DNA of 64,000 nt, from the NCBI GenBank assembly GCA_964034945.1, contig OZ035961.1:26699684-26763683 (forward strand). The letters run 5' to 3'. Each line of letters opens with the position of its first letter. Positions within the stretch are counted from its first letter, which is position 1. The position numbers were made by a program, and so were the translations under genes. Source of the DNA: Chrysopilus asiliformis. Lineage: Eukaryota > Arthropoda > Insecta > Diptera > Rhagionidae. Under the pieces are notes generated by a model, which was not told the origin of the DNA, searched no databases, and saw nothing but the letters and a program-made list of their open reading frames with translations. Shown here one piece after another: positions 1 to 10,606 of the stretch.

Positions 1-363
1 GAAATAAAAATGAAAATAGTAGCAGAAAAACTGTGACGTTATTTTTTTCCTATACGAAATTTTGTTATAAAGTGTTGTATTTGTGAAAATTTTAACTCGA
101 ACTCTTATTCGATTTCGATATGGCTAACACGCTTCTTACTTAGTCAATTACACACAGGACTTTGTGCTAGAAAATCATTTGGATTTGTTAATTTTTTTTT
201 AAATATTCTGATGTGGATGCAAAATTTTACAATATCAAGTAACGCAGCTATGGAGAGAATTTCCTTACTAAGGGTCCGTTAACATATTATTTTACATCTT
301 ATTTCATTTAAAAATTTTGGTTTACGACCTCGTTTACATTACAACACAAAATTCCAAAATTTA
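1..363. other. AT-rich sequence, nothing recognised
   Basis: Low-complexity AT-rich DNA with no ORF, TIR or tandem repeat that I could support. It runs directly into the foldback element. Confidence 0.6.
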
Positions 364-750
364 ATGCTACATTTACACGAATGACAAATATGTCATTTTT
401 TTCTTGTCATTATGTTAATTCCCGTGTAAATGGCATAATTTTTGTAATTTTTTCTGTCAGACAATGTCAATCTCTCATATAAGAATGAACTTGTCCATTC
501 TTTTATGCCAGATTGTCATTCGTGCAAACGCAATATTAGTTATGACAACTTTAGTATTCAACTTTTGTCATAACTAATATTGCGTTTGTACGAATGACAA
601 TCTGGCATAAAAGAATGGACAAGTTCATTCTTTTATGAGAGATTGACATTTTCTGACAGAAAAAATTACAAAAATTATGCCATTTACACGGGAATTAACA
701 TAATGACAAGAAAAAAAATGACAAATTTGTCATTCGTGTAAATGTAGCAT
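364..750. mobile_element. Foldback (long inverted-repeat) element
   Basis: The left arm starts ATGCTACATTTACACGAATG and the right arm ends with its reverse complement. The complementarity continues almost without gaps to the centre, where GCAATATTAGTTATGACAA is answered by TTGTCATAACTAATATTGC. Each arm is about 185-190 bp and the loop is only about 16 nt, so the element is essentially one giant hairpin. No ORF lies inside. This is the architecture of foldback or palindromic MITE elements, which depend on a transposase supplied elsewhere. Flanks on both sides are T/A-rich and I could not fix a unique TSD. A transcript across it would form a long double-stranded RNA. Confidence 0.85.
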
Positions 751-1199
751 AATTCCGAAAGAAGTCTCTACCGGAATTTTTTAATGCAAAATCCCCGAAG
801 TTCTGGAAAACTTCTGTGACAGATAAATAAGTTTTTGTTAGTTTAGACGATCAGTGACAATGAAAAATCCAACCATTTATATCACAAAATAGTTCATTTC
901 AACTACAAAAATAGTCAATTTACCGAAAAAATAGTAAATTTTACAACTAAGTAGTTAAATTTATTATTTAAATATCTGATTTTGACTATTCTTGCAATTG
1001 ACATTAGCTATTTTAGTGATAGTCTCGATTTCCATTATAAAATAGTTAGATTTATTATATTTTCCTGCATGCAGAGGAATACGTGTCGTGGAAAGAAAGA
1101 GAGAGATAAATTCTGACAAAAATTGTAAATACAAAAAGTTCCAAATCGTAAAATTGTCTACATTGGTTTTTACCGTTTACTTTAGGATTTTTGTCAAGT
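751..1199. other. Gene-free stretch with AAATAGT-like motifs
   Basis: About 860-1060 contains several loosely spaced AATAGTNAATTT-like words in both orientations (for example near 887, 910, 925 and 950). They may be the degraded interior of an AT-rich element, but no matching termini were found. Confidence 0.4.
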
Positions 1200-1745
1200 C
1201 CATAGAACAGAGAACTTTGGCCCTGCATGGGACGATCTTATCAACTTTTGGTGAGAATCCGTTAACCGGAAGTAATCAAAATGGCGGCGTTTTAAAAATC
1301 GCAATTTACTTTTTCGCGATTTATTCCAAAACTACGCGATTTTCAGTAGCCTTATGTCGGGCAAAATTTGGAGACAATAAAATTTCCTACATTTTTGTCA
1401 TGAATTAGAACTTCATATCTCAACCCGTTATCGCGATATGCCGCTATTGCAAAAAAATAATTTTTTACCGTAAATGGATATCTCTCGGCTTATAAGGTCT
1501 GCAAAAACAACAAAATTATATTATTTTTGCGGATGTTTTCACATCCAAATTTCCCCCCAACAGGTCGGACATGTCTGCCCTGAAAACCCATCAGGAGCCT
1601 GTTTCTGGTATGGAAGCTGGCTCACCGTCATCAGAGCCTGCTTTACCAGTTTCCAGGCAGGCATACAGGATTTTGGTGGAGTGAAACTCGATTCGAGTAT
1701 TTATACTCCGATGCCACAAACCTTGTGCGAATTATAAGGTTTAAG
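1200..1745 (+). repeat. Interspersed repeat family R, copy A
   Basis: Two blocks recur elsewhere in the window. The block at about 1228-1290 (GGGACGATCTTATCA, then CCGGAAGTAATCAAAATGGCGGC) has a diverged relative at about 23166-23215. The block at about 1480-1740 (CTCGGCTTATAAGGTCTGC, TTTTGCGGATGTTTTCACAT, ACTCGATTCGAGTATTTATA, ATGCCACAAACCTT) recurs at 36663-36846. The segment GGCTCACCGTCATCAGAGCC at about 1619 recurs at about 22958. No coding capacity is convincing. GATTCGAGT slightly resembles a pol III B box, so a SINE is possible, but no A-tail or A box was seen. Edges are approximate. Confidence 0.55.
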
Positions 1746-3758
1746 GCAACATAGCTCCATCAAGCCAGAGTGAAGAACACTAAATAGTAAATGGACAAAT
1801 ATAATTTTATTGTCTTCTTGAATAAGAAATGACGCTTGTAAAAATTGGAAAGGTAGTCTATCACCTAAATATTCACGAATCAAAGTTTTAGGTTACATTT
1901 TTTTCTCTGGATCATATGCTTATTTATGGTTCTTTAGTCACTAAATTTTGTACCACTTAGGCTGCTACTGATCTAAAAATAAATTACAATTAACTACCAT
2001 ATTCTGCATGCCTCGATAAAGTAGATTCGAGTGATATAAGAAAATCATATGATGACAATGTCAGATTTTGTGTACGTTTGAGCTTCGAAAGAATATTATT
2101 CTAAACGTAACACGCACACATGGCCAATAAATCATTCAAGCCATCGGCTCACAGGACCAGGTTGCTGCTCTTGCCCCTCCAACCCTGTATCCTATAATGT
2201 CAAAAAGGATCCTTCGCTCAAGTATTTCTCTCTTTCGCATTTAAATGCTTTATGGCCGCCGGCTGATCCGTAAATCCGACCAGCGAGCACAAACACACAC
2301 TCTCGCACTCGCCGTTATACACACACGCGCTCGACCTTCAAAACACACCGAAGCAGAGGCGAATTATGCTTATGTTGCCATCGTAAGTCCAACCTCTCGG
2401 CTGAATGCTTTATGGCCGTTCCCAAATGCTTTATGACTTGCCATTCGACGAGCGACCAGCTGGTCTTTTAGATGAAAGGTGTGCGAATGTGGCGCGGCAG
2501 GGGATGGCGAGTGCGTGTGACGGCCATAAACTAAAAACAAGTGTAATAAGGACAGGCAACAGGCAATAAGTCTCCGCCTTTTGCTCTGGCCGCACTCGGA
2601 AATCCATTCCCTCTATTGTGATGTTTCCTTGAGGGGTGCAAGACGCGCGGGGCTCGCTTGTATAACGGGGAAAATATGTCTTTTACCGCTCATCATTCAT
2701 TTGTGTTCGTTAACAAATGTGAGACTTTCTCTTTCTTTCCCCGTCGGATCCATTGTCTTCTGACCGTTGCTACAATTGGGGAGAGGCAAAGGAATCCCAT
2801 ATGAGCGAACGGAAAAAGGAGAAAAAGGACCCATTTGAGCGTTCCGTTTGCACGTGGTCAGGGCTTGTTTGTGTTGGAAGCCATATTGTACAGCTGACGC
2901 GTGTTTTTACTACCGGGTTTCCCCTTTCATTCACACATCCAACCAAATAAATAACGTTTTTTTATTCACTACCATGAAAAATGAAAAAAAGGCTTGCCTG
3001 AAATGGAAATTGACTTGTTTATGGGCGTTTACAACGCGGAAGGAAATTAATGATGTTTCTCCCCTCTTCCGCTTAGTTGTGTGTTGGTCAAATTCAGTAC
3101 ATTTTCTGAGTTTGCTCTTTGTTTTGTGATTTCTATGCGATCTCTTCGTGGTCATGTTCTCTTCAACAGGAGAAGCATATTATCGCAGAGAGTTGTTGTG
3201 TTTTGGAGCTCCATTCTTTTTTATGCTTTTATTTCGTATCAGTATGGGGGGTTCGGAAATTTATGGTTCTATTTAGTACGTGTGTATGAAATTGAAAAGT
3301 GTGCGGTATCGCATATATTTCTCCAAGATTGGTCCTTTGCTGCTGATGCACTGCAACATATTCAACATTACTTCTTCACTGCCTTACTTTCTTATATCCA
3401 TTGTAGTCAAGTATTGTTGTTGCGAAAATTTCCAACATCGAGTATAATTCTAATATAAGTGTAATTCTTGGTGATTTAGACCAAGAATTACAGGTTCGTC
3501 CTTTTCGGGTTAAAACCCTTGCATTTAATTTTCGTTACGTGAATAATCTTACTAGCATTTTTGGTATCTGCCACTGCCATTAAACCACACACTTTTAGTG
3601 GCAGATACGTACCATATACTAAGAAGGTTAGTAGGAACATAATTGTCTATATTGTGCGATGTTGTGCTGAAAAATTGATGCAAGAATTGACTGACTTTTA
3701 TTCCACTGTAAAGTTTTGGAGATTAGAATTCTACGGAAAAAACACGATTGTTGCAATT

Positions 3759-3850
3759 TTGTTACTTCAGAACCATTAGGAAACACCAAAGAGATTTTGT
3801 CACTTTGTTACTTCAGAAACACCAGGAAAGACCAAAGACATTTCGTCACT
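3759..3850. repeat. Two-copy direct tandem repeat (~50 bp)
   Basis: The phrase TTGTTACTTCAGAAMCA followed by GGAAACACCAAAGA-like sequence and TTTTGTCACTT occurs twice back to back, with substitutions and small indels between copies. It is a simple local duplication. Confidence 0.6.
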
Positions 3851-5774
3851 TTAAAATTTTCGTATTATTATACGACATTTTCGAGAGTTGTGGTTCGGAC
3901 TTAGCTTTTCCAAATCTGCTTAATCCCATTGCTCTAGCGCTTTTTTTTATTGCTGAACAAGCGAGTGTTCATACAACCTCCATTTTTATTCGGTGAATTT
4001 CGAATTTGTAACATATCCACATTTTTTATAAGACTTATCCCCAAAACCGATTTTTTAAAGTATTCTTTTTATGCTTCAAATTCATAATGAGTACCAAAAG
4101 TTTTTTTTTTAACGTTGTTCGGTTTTGGTTCAGAGATGAATTTGATTTTTGGCTCCTAAAATGTGAAAAGTTGGTTCTATTTTTGGTTTTGGTTCGACCC
4201 AATTTTCTCAAAATCCATCAAATGACGTATAATTATTTGAATTCCAACTACAATTGAACTTATATATGAATTGATTTTTTTAAACGATTCCGATCGGATT
4301 TTTATGTCTGCAAAAGTTATGTAAAATCATATTTGAGGCACTTTTTTGGATATTCAAAAATAAAAATGCGTCTAAAAGTTTCTGTGATAAGCTTAAAACG
4401 TCATATTTTCAATAAATAGTTACAAACAATAAAACTCACACACATTTTCTTAACGGGTTTTAAAATATTTGTAAAGGTTTTTGATATTTTTGCAAATTAT
4501 AATGAATTTCGTATAAGAAAATCACACTGTGACCGCATCAGTTTTTTTTGTTGTATTTTTTGGTGGAGTTCCCATAATTCTAATTTGCTGTGAGCACGAT
4601 AGTGTTGGAAATTTGATCTTGACAAATTTTGTTAGTGCAAGTAATTTTTTTTTGTTTCTTTTCATTTTGTTTATTTTTCTTTCTTAAAAATTTTGTTGGA
4701 TACCAGGGGAGTTAAATGATTTTTCTCAGCTTGGTGGCCGTTAAATGTGATATTAATTAATTGGACACTTAATTTAATGAGTTTTTCAATGTGACACAAA
4801 AACGATACATGGATGAAAAATGTGTTCCATCTTGGTACATTGCAACAGGGAAATGCAGGGCTTTTAATCTTCAACGTAATATTGATAAAATGTTCTCCAA
4901 TATGTATTATGAAAACAAGGAAACTTAGGGTTATAGTATCTTGGATAAATTTACTATATATTTTGGCATTGTTGTTATTTGACATAAAGATTACGAATGA
5001 TTCGCTATTTCTGATTGGAATTTTAAATAATGACAATATAAGAAATTTCCGAGTAAAATTTCATTACATTCGAGTAATTTTTTAAGGGGTTTTGCCTACC
5101 TGCAAACTTTGGAGAAATCGAAATTTAGACTTTAATTGACTTTAAATTATGTGTGCAGCCGGATTTGGAGCACTTCCGAAATAACTTTAAACTTTAATCG
5201 CGATTTTCTCAAAAATACATTTTCAAAATCTGTTGCAACGATTACTCAATAACCACTTAACCGATTTCTTTGAAATTTTGCAAAATTGTTACGCATTGGC
5301 TTATCTCGTACTGGGCGGAGTCTATTTAAAAAAAATGGTACAGCCAAAGAAACAGGCAAATTTTTACCATAAAATCGATACTTTGCTTTAAAATGGACGC
5401 CATTTGGTTCATAATTGATTTTTTTTTAAATTTTGGCCCGACCAGGGCATCATTTTGTAATATTGAAAAAAGCTCATTTGATTGATTTCAGATAAATGAG
5501 TTTGGACCCACAACTGTGTCCGCAGGTCCCCTCCAGAAAAGGTCCTTTCGTATGCTTACAAAAACATGGACTAATACTATATTTTTTTGCATTAAAGAGA
5601 ATCTATAGTTAAATATGTACTTAATAAAATGAATAATAGTACATAAATCGCCAAGAAACACGTTCTGTTCAGGAATTGCTGGCAGGTATTACCCCTTAAA
5701 CAGTTTTAAAGAAAAAAAAAATAAAATAAAATTGTTGAACGTTTATGAAGAGTCTTTAAGAACAGATTTTTTTT

Positions 5775-5832
5775 ATAGTTCCAGCCAGAGCTTAGGGGAA
5801 GACACTTTAATGCCGAAGCACACCTCAGGATG
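5775..5832 (+). repeat. Conserved short block shared with 28862-28919
   Basis: The sequence CAGAGCTTAGGGGAAGAC, then TTAATGCCGAAGCAC and TCAGGATGG, matches the reverse complement of about 28862-28919 with few differences. Both copies stay open in the same frame and encode a peptide of the form SQSLGEDxLMPKHxSGW. Several differences between the copies are at third codon positions. The surrounding DNA is not conserved between the two sites as far as I can see. It may be a fragment of a transposon coding region I do not recognise, or a chance-open repeat. Confidence 0.5.
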
Positions 5833-6628
5833 GAAATTCAGGATTGAATTCGTATATCGAAGTTATGCTGGAAGACAACATGATAGACTATTGCAGATAG
5901 TTTTTTTTGTACAAATGATTGTTCTAGAATGTTTATTATTAATTTATAACCTCATACTATACTTTGTTTGGATTTTTTGTTACTTGACGCAGCAGGCAAC
6001 ATAAGAATTCGAGAATTTAGCTGATAGAAATATTCCGACGGCCAGGAAAAAGGTAAAAATAAATTTATGTACAGATGTTTAATGTTATAAATTTTGAATA
6101 ATTTTTAAAAACTTTTATTTAGCCCGCTTTATGTTTTTATCTGTCAGGATACAATCTTGTAATCTAATTTTGACCCAGTTTCACTCACCCAATTGACGTA
6201 ACTCTGATGACAATACAACACATTTTCTGCTTCATCCTTATAAGGATAAGGAAAGGTCCTATAAAAATAACGTGATTATCTTTTCTCAAATTTTCCGGGA
6301 AAAATCTCATCTGGGAGTTTTTGGGGTCGCTGATTCTGATTCTGGAATCAAAAGTCCGTAAGGATATCAGTAGGATTTACGGACCAACAAATCGGGGCCG
6401 TGCGAAGATAAATCGGTATACGAGTAGAACCCATATTTTATCCCGCCTCCTACTCCCCTTTTAAATAAAAAAAAAACATGTGTGTGCAGTGCACACGCGG
6501 TAGAAGTGAAACCTTAGGAAAACTAAACAGCGAGAGAATGAGACGAATGCGGTATCAGGTGTGGGATAGTTATAGCGTTTATTTATTATAATATTGGTAC
6601 CAAGTTCAAAAGTCATATTATATTTTTA

Positions 6629-7128
6629 TTGAAAATCTAATACCGGATTCGTGATCAGCGACCCCAAAAACCCCATAGTGCCAATTTTTCCGGGAAAAAT
6701 GGGAAAAAGGATATTTTCGTTATCCTTACAGGACCTTCCGTTTCGAATTTTGAAAATCTAATAGCGGATTCGTGATCATCGACCCCAAAAACCCTAAAAT
6801 GCAAATTTTTCCGTTGAAAAACGGGAAAAAGGATATTTGCGTTATCCTTGCAGGACCTTCCGTTTCGAATTTTGAAAATCTAATACCGGATTCATTATCA
6901 GCGACCCCAAAAACCCCCTTATGCCGATTTTTCCGAGGAAAAACGGGAAAAAGGATATTTATCCTTACAGGACCTTCCGTTTCGAATTTTGAAAATCTAA
7001 TACCGGATTCGTGATCAGTGACCCCAAAAACCCTAAAATGCAAATTTTTCCGTTGAAAAACGGGAAAAAGGATATTTTCATTATCCTTACAGGACCTTCC
7101 GTTTCGAATTTTGAAAATGTACATAGCT
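6629..7128 (+). repeat. ~120-bp minisatellite, about four units
   Basis: Four tandem units share TTTTGAAAATCTAATASCGG, GATCAKCGACCCCAAAAACC, TTTTTCCGNNGAAAAANGGG and CTTACAGGACCTTCCGTTTC. Units differ by substitutions and short indels, for example about 8 bp missing in the third unit near 6960. ORFs on both strands exist only because the unit length keeps frames open. A single diverged relative of the GCAGGACCTTC and TTTCGAATTTTGAAAG part lies at about 18584-18612. Confidence 0.85.
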
Positions 7129-7296
7129 AAAAACCTGCTCCTGGCAACATAGATCATTTTGCAAAAAACCGCATAAAAATCGGTTCAGTAGTTTTTGAGT
7201 TTTGTAATCTTAGGCAGACAGACAAACAGACAAACAATAAAACATCCATTTTTATGTATATATTGTAATGTATGACGAAACATCAGTAATTTATCG

Positions 7297-7362
7297 CCTC
7301 CTCTCTCCACTTCCTCCCTCCTAACACTTCTCCCTTCCCCCCTTCCCCCTTCCCATTACTCT
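7297..7362. repeat. Polypyrimidine tract
   Basis: About 65 bp almost entirely of C and T (CCTCCTCTCTCCACTTCCTC and similar) inside the composite repeat. It is a simple-sequence tract with no other signal attached. Confidence 0.7.
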
Positions 7363-8017
7363 TGTTTACGATAAATTGACCGGCACCCATCTGTATTCTA
7401 TCTCATTTTCTCGCAGGCTAAAATATCCTATCTCTTTTTACTGTCGCTTTTTCGTTTCATCGAGTTTGAAATCACTCACAACGCCGCTAAAGAAGTTTTC
7501 ACTTCAATAAAAATGAATTTTTGTGTGCCTGGAAAATTTGGGAAATCGATCAGAATGATAAAGATTTGTCTGACTTTTTGTTTGTGATTTTCTATATAGA
7601 AAAAATTCAAAATAAACAGCTTTTAACAAGCTTTTAAAAAACCATTTTATACAAGGATTTGGCCTCAAAAATAAAAGCTATTCTACATAAAATTATTTTT
7701 TTAATTTTTAGTAAAAGCTTGTCGGCCATTTTGTTTTTTCTTAAGTTTTCAATATGCGCTGATGATTATTTTCCGGAGCTTTTTTCATTTGAGGCCCCAC
7801 ACGATGTGTACATAGTTTGTTCAATTTTGACAAAATGAAGTCTGGTGGCCGCCATTTTGTTTTTTATCGTACACCCATACACATTTATTGTATTATCATT
7901 GAAGTTACGCATCATACAAGCAAAATTTCAAGTCTATCGGGTGAGTGGAAGTGGGACAAAATTAGATTACAAGATTTTACCCTACAAACAGACTAATTAA
8001 CAAGTTGTAACAGCCAC

Positions 8018-8736
8018 CTGTAAAGACAAATCAGTTAAATTTGAAATTTCTTAGATTCAGTCATTTTATACTTACCTTCATTTAGTCGTTTTCCCATGAT
8101 CAAAATTTCCGTACTTTAAATAATTTCCTTTAGTTGAAATCTGCAAAGAAAATAGAAAATCTTAAAATCGAAATAATTCAATCACACAACAAATAACAAA
8201 AACGGTAATTACCATCGGTGCAATACCATCGATCAGCTGATTGAACGATATTTCTTCTGCACGGTATTTTTCTATCACACCACAACGATCGATAAGAGTC
8301 AATCGATGCGGTGGGTGGATTATCGCTAGATAGTTGCGCCTGTTGATGTGCTCCTGGTATCAAAAAAAAAATATCATGAATATCATTGAGTGTAAAGCAA
8401 GTATATCATGGGAGAAATGCAATTAGTGTTGAGAGATTTTTGGTTAGACGTCGGTTGATCTTTACTTACGTTTTTGGTTGAAGCGATGGACATTTAAATT
8501 TTCATGATCCTTCATGGTAATCTATTAAATCGTTTGTTGATGGGAATTTCGTTTGATGAAAATGATTTTTGATTTTCTTCGGCACTATCAAACTGAAATA
8601 AACAAGCAGAAATTAATTCTTTCGAAAATAAATTTAATTTCAAATTTGTACTTACATCGATTACAAATTTGAATTTCCCTGGTAAAAAGTGGGTGACGCG
8701 AATGTCAATTTTGAAGGTTTGGCGAACCTACTTACA
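8018..8736 (-). other. Cluster of five short antisense introns in 5' LTR
   Basis: On the minus strand there are five donor-acceptor pairs in order: 8735-8679 (57 nt), 8655-8593 (63 nt), 8469-8354 (116 nt), 8212-8141 (72 nt) and 8075-8018 (58 nt). Four donors read GTAAGT and one GTAATT. Acceptors read TTTTTACCAG, TTTATTTCAG, TTGATACCAG, TTTCTTTGCAG and CTTTACAG. Lengths fit the minimal introns common in flies. The last acceptor is close to the LTR boundary, so the final exon runs out of the LTR: into host flank in this copy, into the internal region in the other. Confidence 0.55.
8078..8493 (-). CDS. Candidate spliced antisense ORF B in 5' LTR (75 aa)
   Basis: On the minus strand an ATG at 8493 opens an exon ending at 8470. 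Intron 8469-8354 (GTAAGTAAAG to GATACCAG) is followed by exon 8353-8213 (141 nt), then intron 8212-8141 (GTAATTACC to TTTCTTTGCAG), then an exon in which the frame stops at TGA 8080-8078. The joined frame gives 75 residues starting MSIASTKN. It contains a middle part reading NYLAIIHPPHRLTLIDRC and GVIEKYRAEEISFNQLIDG, which looks like protein rather than noise. I do not recognise a family. The coding call is inference from splice-site quality and frame maintenance. Other frames through the same exons are also open (for example one starting MKDHENLNV), so the true frame is uncertain. An identical copy lies at 13344-13759. Confidence 0.35.
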
Positions 8737-8898
8737 GAGAAATCTCTCCAAAACGGAAATGTGGGTAATTGTGGATGAATCTACATCACTGTATCGAACC
8801 CTGAGATAACCTTTTTTTGGCCAGGATTCTCTCTCTTCCAGCCAAGTTATCGAAGTAGTCGGACGTGGGTATCGTTTATCCCCTTGGGGGTTACGTAT
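8512..8898 (-). CDS. Candidate spliced antisense ORF A in 5' LTR (5' end unresolved)
   Basis: Reading leftward, a frame open from 8898 runs to a donor after 8736. Intron 8735-8679 (GTAAGTAGG to TTTTTACCAG, 57 nt) leads to a 23-nt microexon (8678-8656). Intron 8655-8593 (GTAAGTACAAATT to TTTATTTCAG, 63 nt) leads to an exon with the stop at 8514-8512. The microexon preserves the frame: upstream residues end ...VLERFL, the microexon adds WKFKFVID, and the next exon continues FDSAEENQKSF. Upstream residues include TSITWLEERESWPKKGYLRV. No ATG is present in the open part of the first exon, so an earlier exon or non-AUG start would be needed. No family recognised. An identical copy lies at 13778-14164. 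Confidence 0.35.
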
Positions 8899-10593
8899 TT
8901 ATTAAAAGTTTTCATTTGGAAATTTTCCAAATTGATTTTGAAAAACCTGGTTCGGTGAAAATTGTGCATAAAGTGAGGTGAATTTATCTGAAAGATAATC
9001 ATTTTGTGCTAAATTTAGTAAATTTTAGGAGGATTGCTGAAATTAAATCGGAATTTGTAATCCACGAGGCAATCACATAATAGAATCTTAGTGCATCGCA
9101 CAAGATTTTTAGAAAATCCGACACTTCGCCAATTCATCTGAATAAATTCAAGCACCTATCCACAAATTAAAAGGTAAAAATTTCTCCTTTCCTTAATTCA
9201 TGCGTTTTGCAACCAATTTTCTCCGATCGCAGAACCACGCGGCTGGAGGAGGTAACCTCTAAGGGGATCAAGAAAAATACATATAAATATTAAAAGAGAC
9301 TTATCTAAAGCAAAAAGAAACTGAGGGAAAATCATAGTAGATTTCTAATCTGCCCATAAACTTTATCAACGGCTGGAAAATCATCGAAGATTTCATTTAC
9401 GTGTGTAACATAAATTCCATGCGGGAATTTCTTCATGTTCAGCCTCGAGAATTAGCCAACAGAGAAACTACCGACAGAAATTACTGCTTCATCAAGAATT
9501 AATTATTAAAGATCCTGCGATCCTGGTATTTGGAAAGAAAAAAGTTGTACCGGAGTTCCACTTGTAGCGGAGCCCCTGCTTAGGAAAGTTTCAGTTATAG
9601 TTTACAGTTTGCAGTCGGGATAATTTCTTCCAAAGGTTCCTTTTCTAAATTCAAATTATACCAGGGAAAATTGTAAGTTGAAGCATTTTCAATTGTTTTT
9701 TTTTACGTGAAGCAGTTTCGTTAGAAAACTTAAAGAATCCTCGTAGCAGATAATGTTTATAGAAATTTAAGAGTACCCTAGTGTAAAGTAATTGTATACA
9801 ACATTTTTTTAAAATATTTAATTGTGTGAATGGTGATATATAGATTTTCCATAGTTTCGTTGAGTTGGAATCATAATTGCCAATATCACTTATATATTTT
9901 TGTGGGCCCATAAACATATTTAGTGCGCTTTACGTCGATATTTATTTGCATGTTTTTTGATTATATTTTTGCATGTTTTTTTCTATATATTGCCACATTT
10001 TATTATTACTATAATTGATTTTTAGAAATAGTTTGTGTGTAATTTATTCAATTTTACGCAAATTAAAAGATTTTCGATACGATGCTCTATTTACGTTCAA
10101 ATATAATGTCGTAATATAACTTAAAATCTAATTATTATATTATTTAAATCTATTAATATTATATTGCTTAAATCTACAGATGTTCTTACGATCTACATTA
10201 AAATTATGAAAAGTTTAAGTGAAATAATGTTTTATTGAAGTTGATATTTTGAGGGGGGTGTGAGATGACGTGATGAGCGTGAAAAACAAATCAAATGCTA
10301 TGATTTCAATCTATTAATGCTTGATATACTGTGATTCCTATACCTTCCCGATTAACGTAAAGATTAGTTCATTCCATAGTTCCTTTTCAAGGCACGAAAT
10401 ATAGTTTGTAATGGTGAATTCTAGAGAGTTTGAACAAGATCCCCACCCATTCCGACGAGCTTAGCCGCAACACACGCAAGCGTGCCTTAACCGTTCAACT
10501 CGAAGAAAAATCAGGTGTTTTAAATCTTTGTTTACTACTACCATCATCTTTAGTATTACAAAATAACACCCAACACCTTATATCATTACAAAA

Positions 10594-10606
10594 TGGCGCC
10601 CAACGT
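10594..10606 (+). other. Primer binding site (tRNA-Lys type)
   Basis: TGGCGCCCAACGT begins three bases after the 5' LTR. It is complementary to the 3' end expected of an insect tRNA-Lys including its CCA. Downstream bases (TTCGCAGGG) depart from the usual continuation, so the match may be about 13 nt. It fixes the transcriptional orientation of the element as plus. Confidence 0.75.

Larger units (their letters stand above)
1746..6142. other. Long gene-free interval
   Basis: No ORF here shows codon-level conservation or a known motif. Small items inside are a short inverted repeat at 3564-3606 (GGTATCTGCCACT against AGTGGCAGATAC), a two-copy tandem repeat at about 3759-3850, and a shared block at 5775-5832 (both annotated separately). 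About 2100-2560 is GC-richer, with repeated AATGCTTTATGGCCG words near 2244 and 2405. It could be part of a host intron or regulatory DNA, but nothing identifies it. Confidence 0.45.
6153..7975. mobile_element. Composite repeat with inverted ends
   Basis: The left end (from AATCTTGTAATCTAATTTTG, then CACTCACCC and GTAACT, about 6153-6220) is the inverted counterpart of about 7893-7975, with a ~20-bp deletion in the left copy. A further inverted pair lies inside. TTTTCCGGGAAAAAT and TTTTTGGGGTCGCTGAT at 6290-6340 are the reverse complement of the minisatellite unit at 6629-7128. Near the right (7185-7265), TTCAGTAGTTTTTGAGT, CAGACAGACAAAC and TTTTATGTATATATTG resemble the reverse-oriented 5' end of the Helitrons in this window. 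No transposase is visible. It is probably a non-autonomous element or a pile-up of Helitron-like pieces; limits are approximate. Confidence 0.45.
8006..10590 (+). repeat. 5' LTR (2585 bp)
   Basis: Begins TGTAACAGCC and ends ATCATTACA. It is matched to the 3' LTR at a constant offset of 5266, with no difference noticed in the stretches compared. It contains a cluster of antisense splice signals at 8018-8736 and otherwise AT-rich DNA. The last ~200 bp (about 10395-10590) are GC-richer. I could not place the R region or the polyadenylation site. Confidence 0.85.

Noticed and set aside
6726..7157. 143-codon minus-strand frame
   Set aside because: It lies wholly in the 120-bp minisatellite, and the peptide repeats only because the unit length keeps the frame.
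9651..9917. 88-codon minus-strand frame in the LTR as a gene
   Set aside because: AT-rich composition, no motif and no splice linkage to the intron cluster that I could show.
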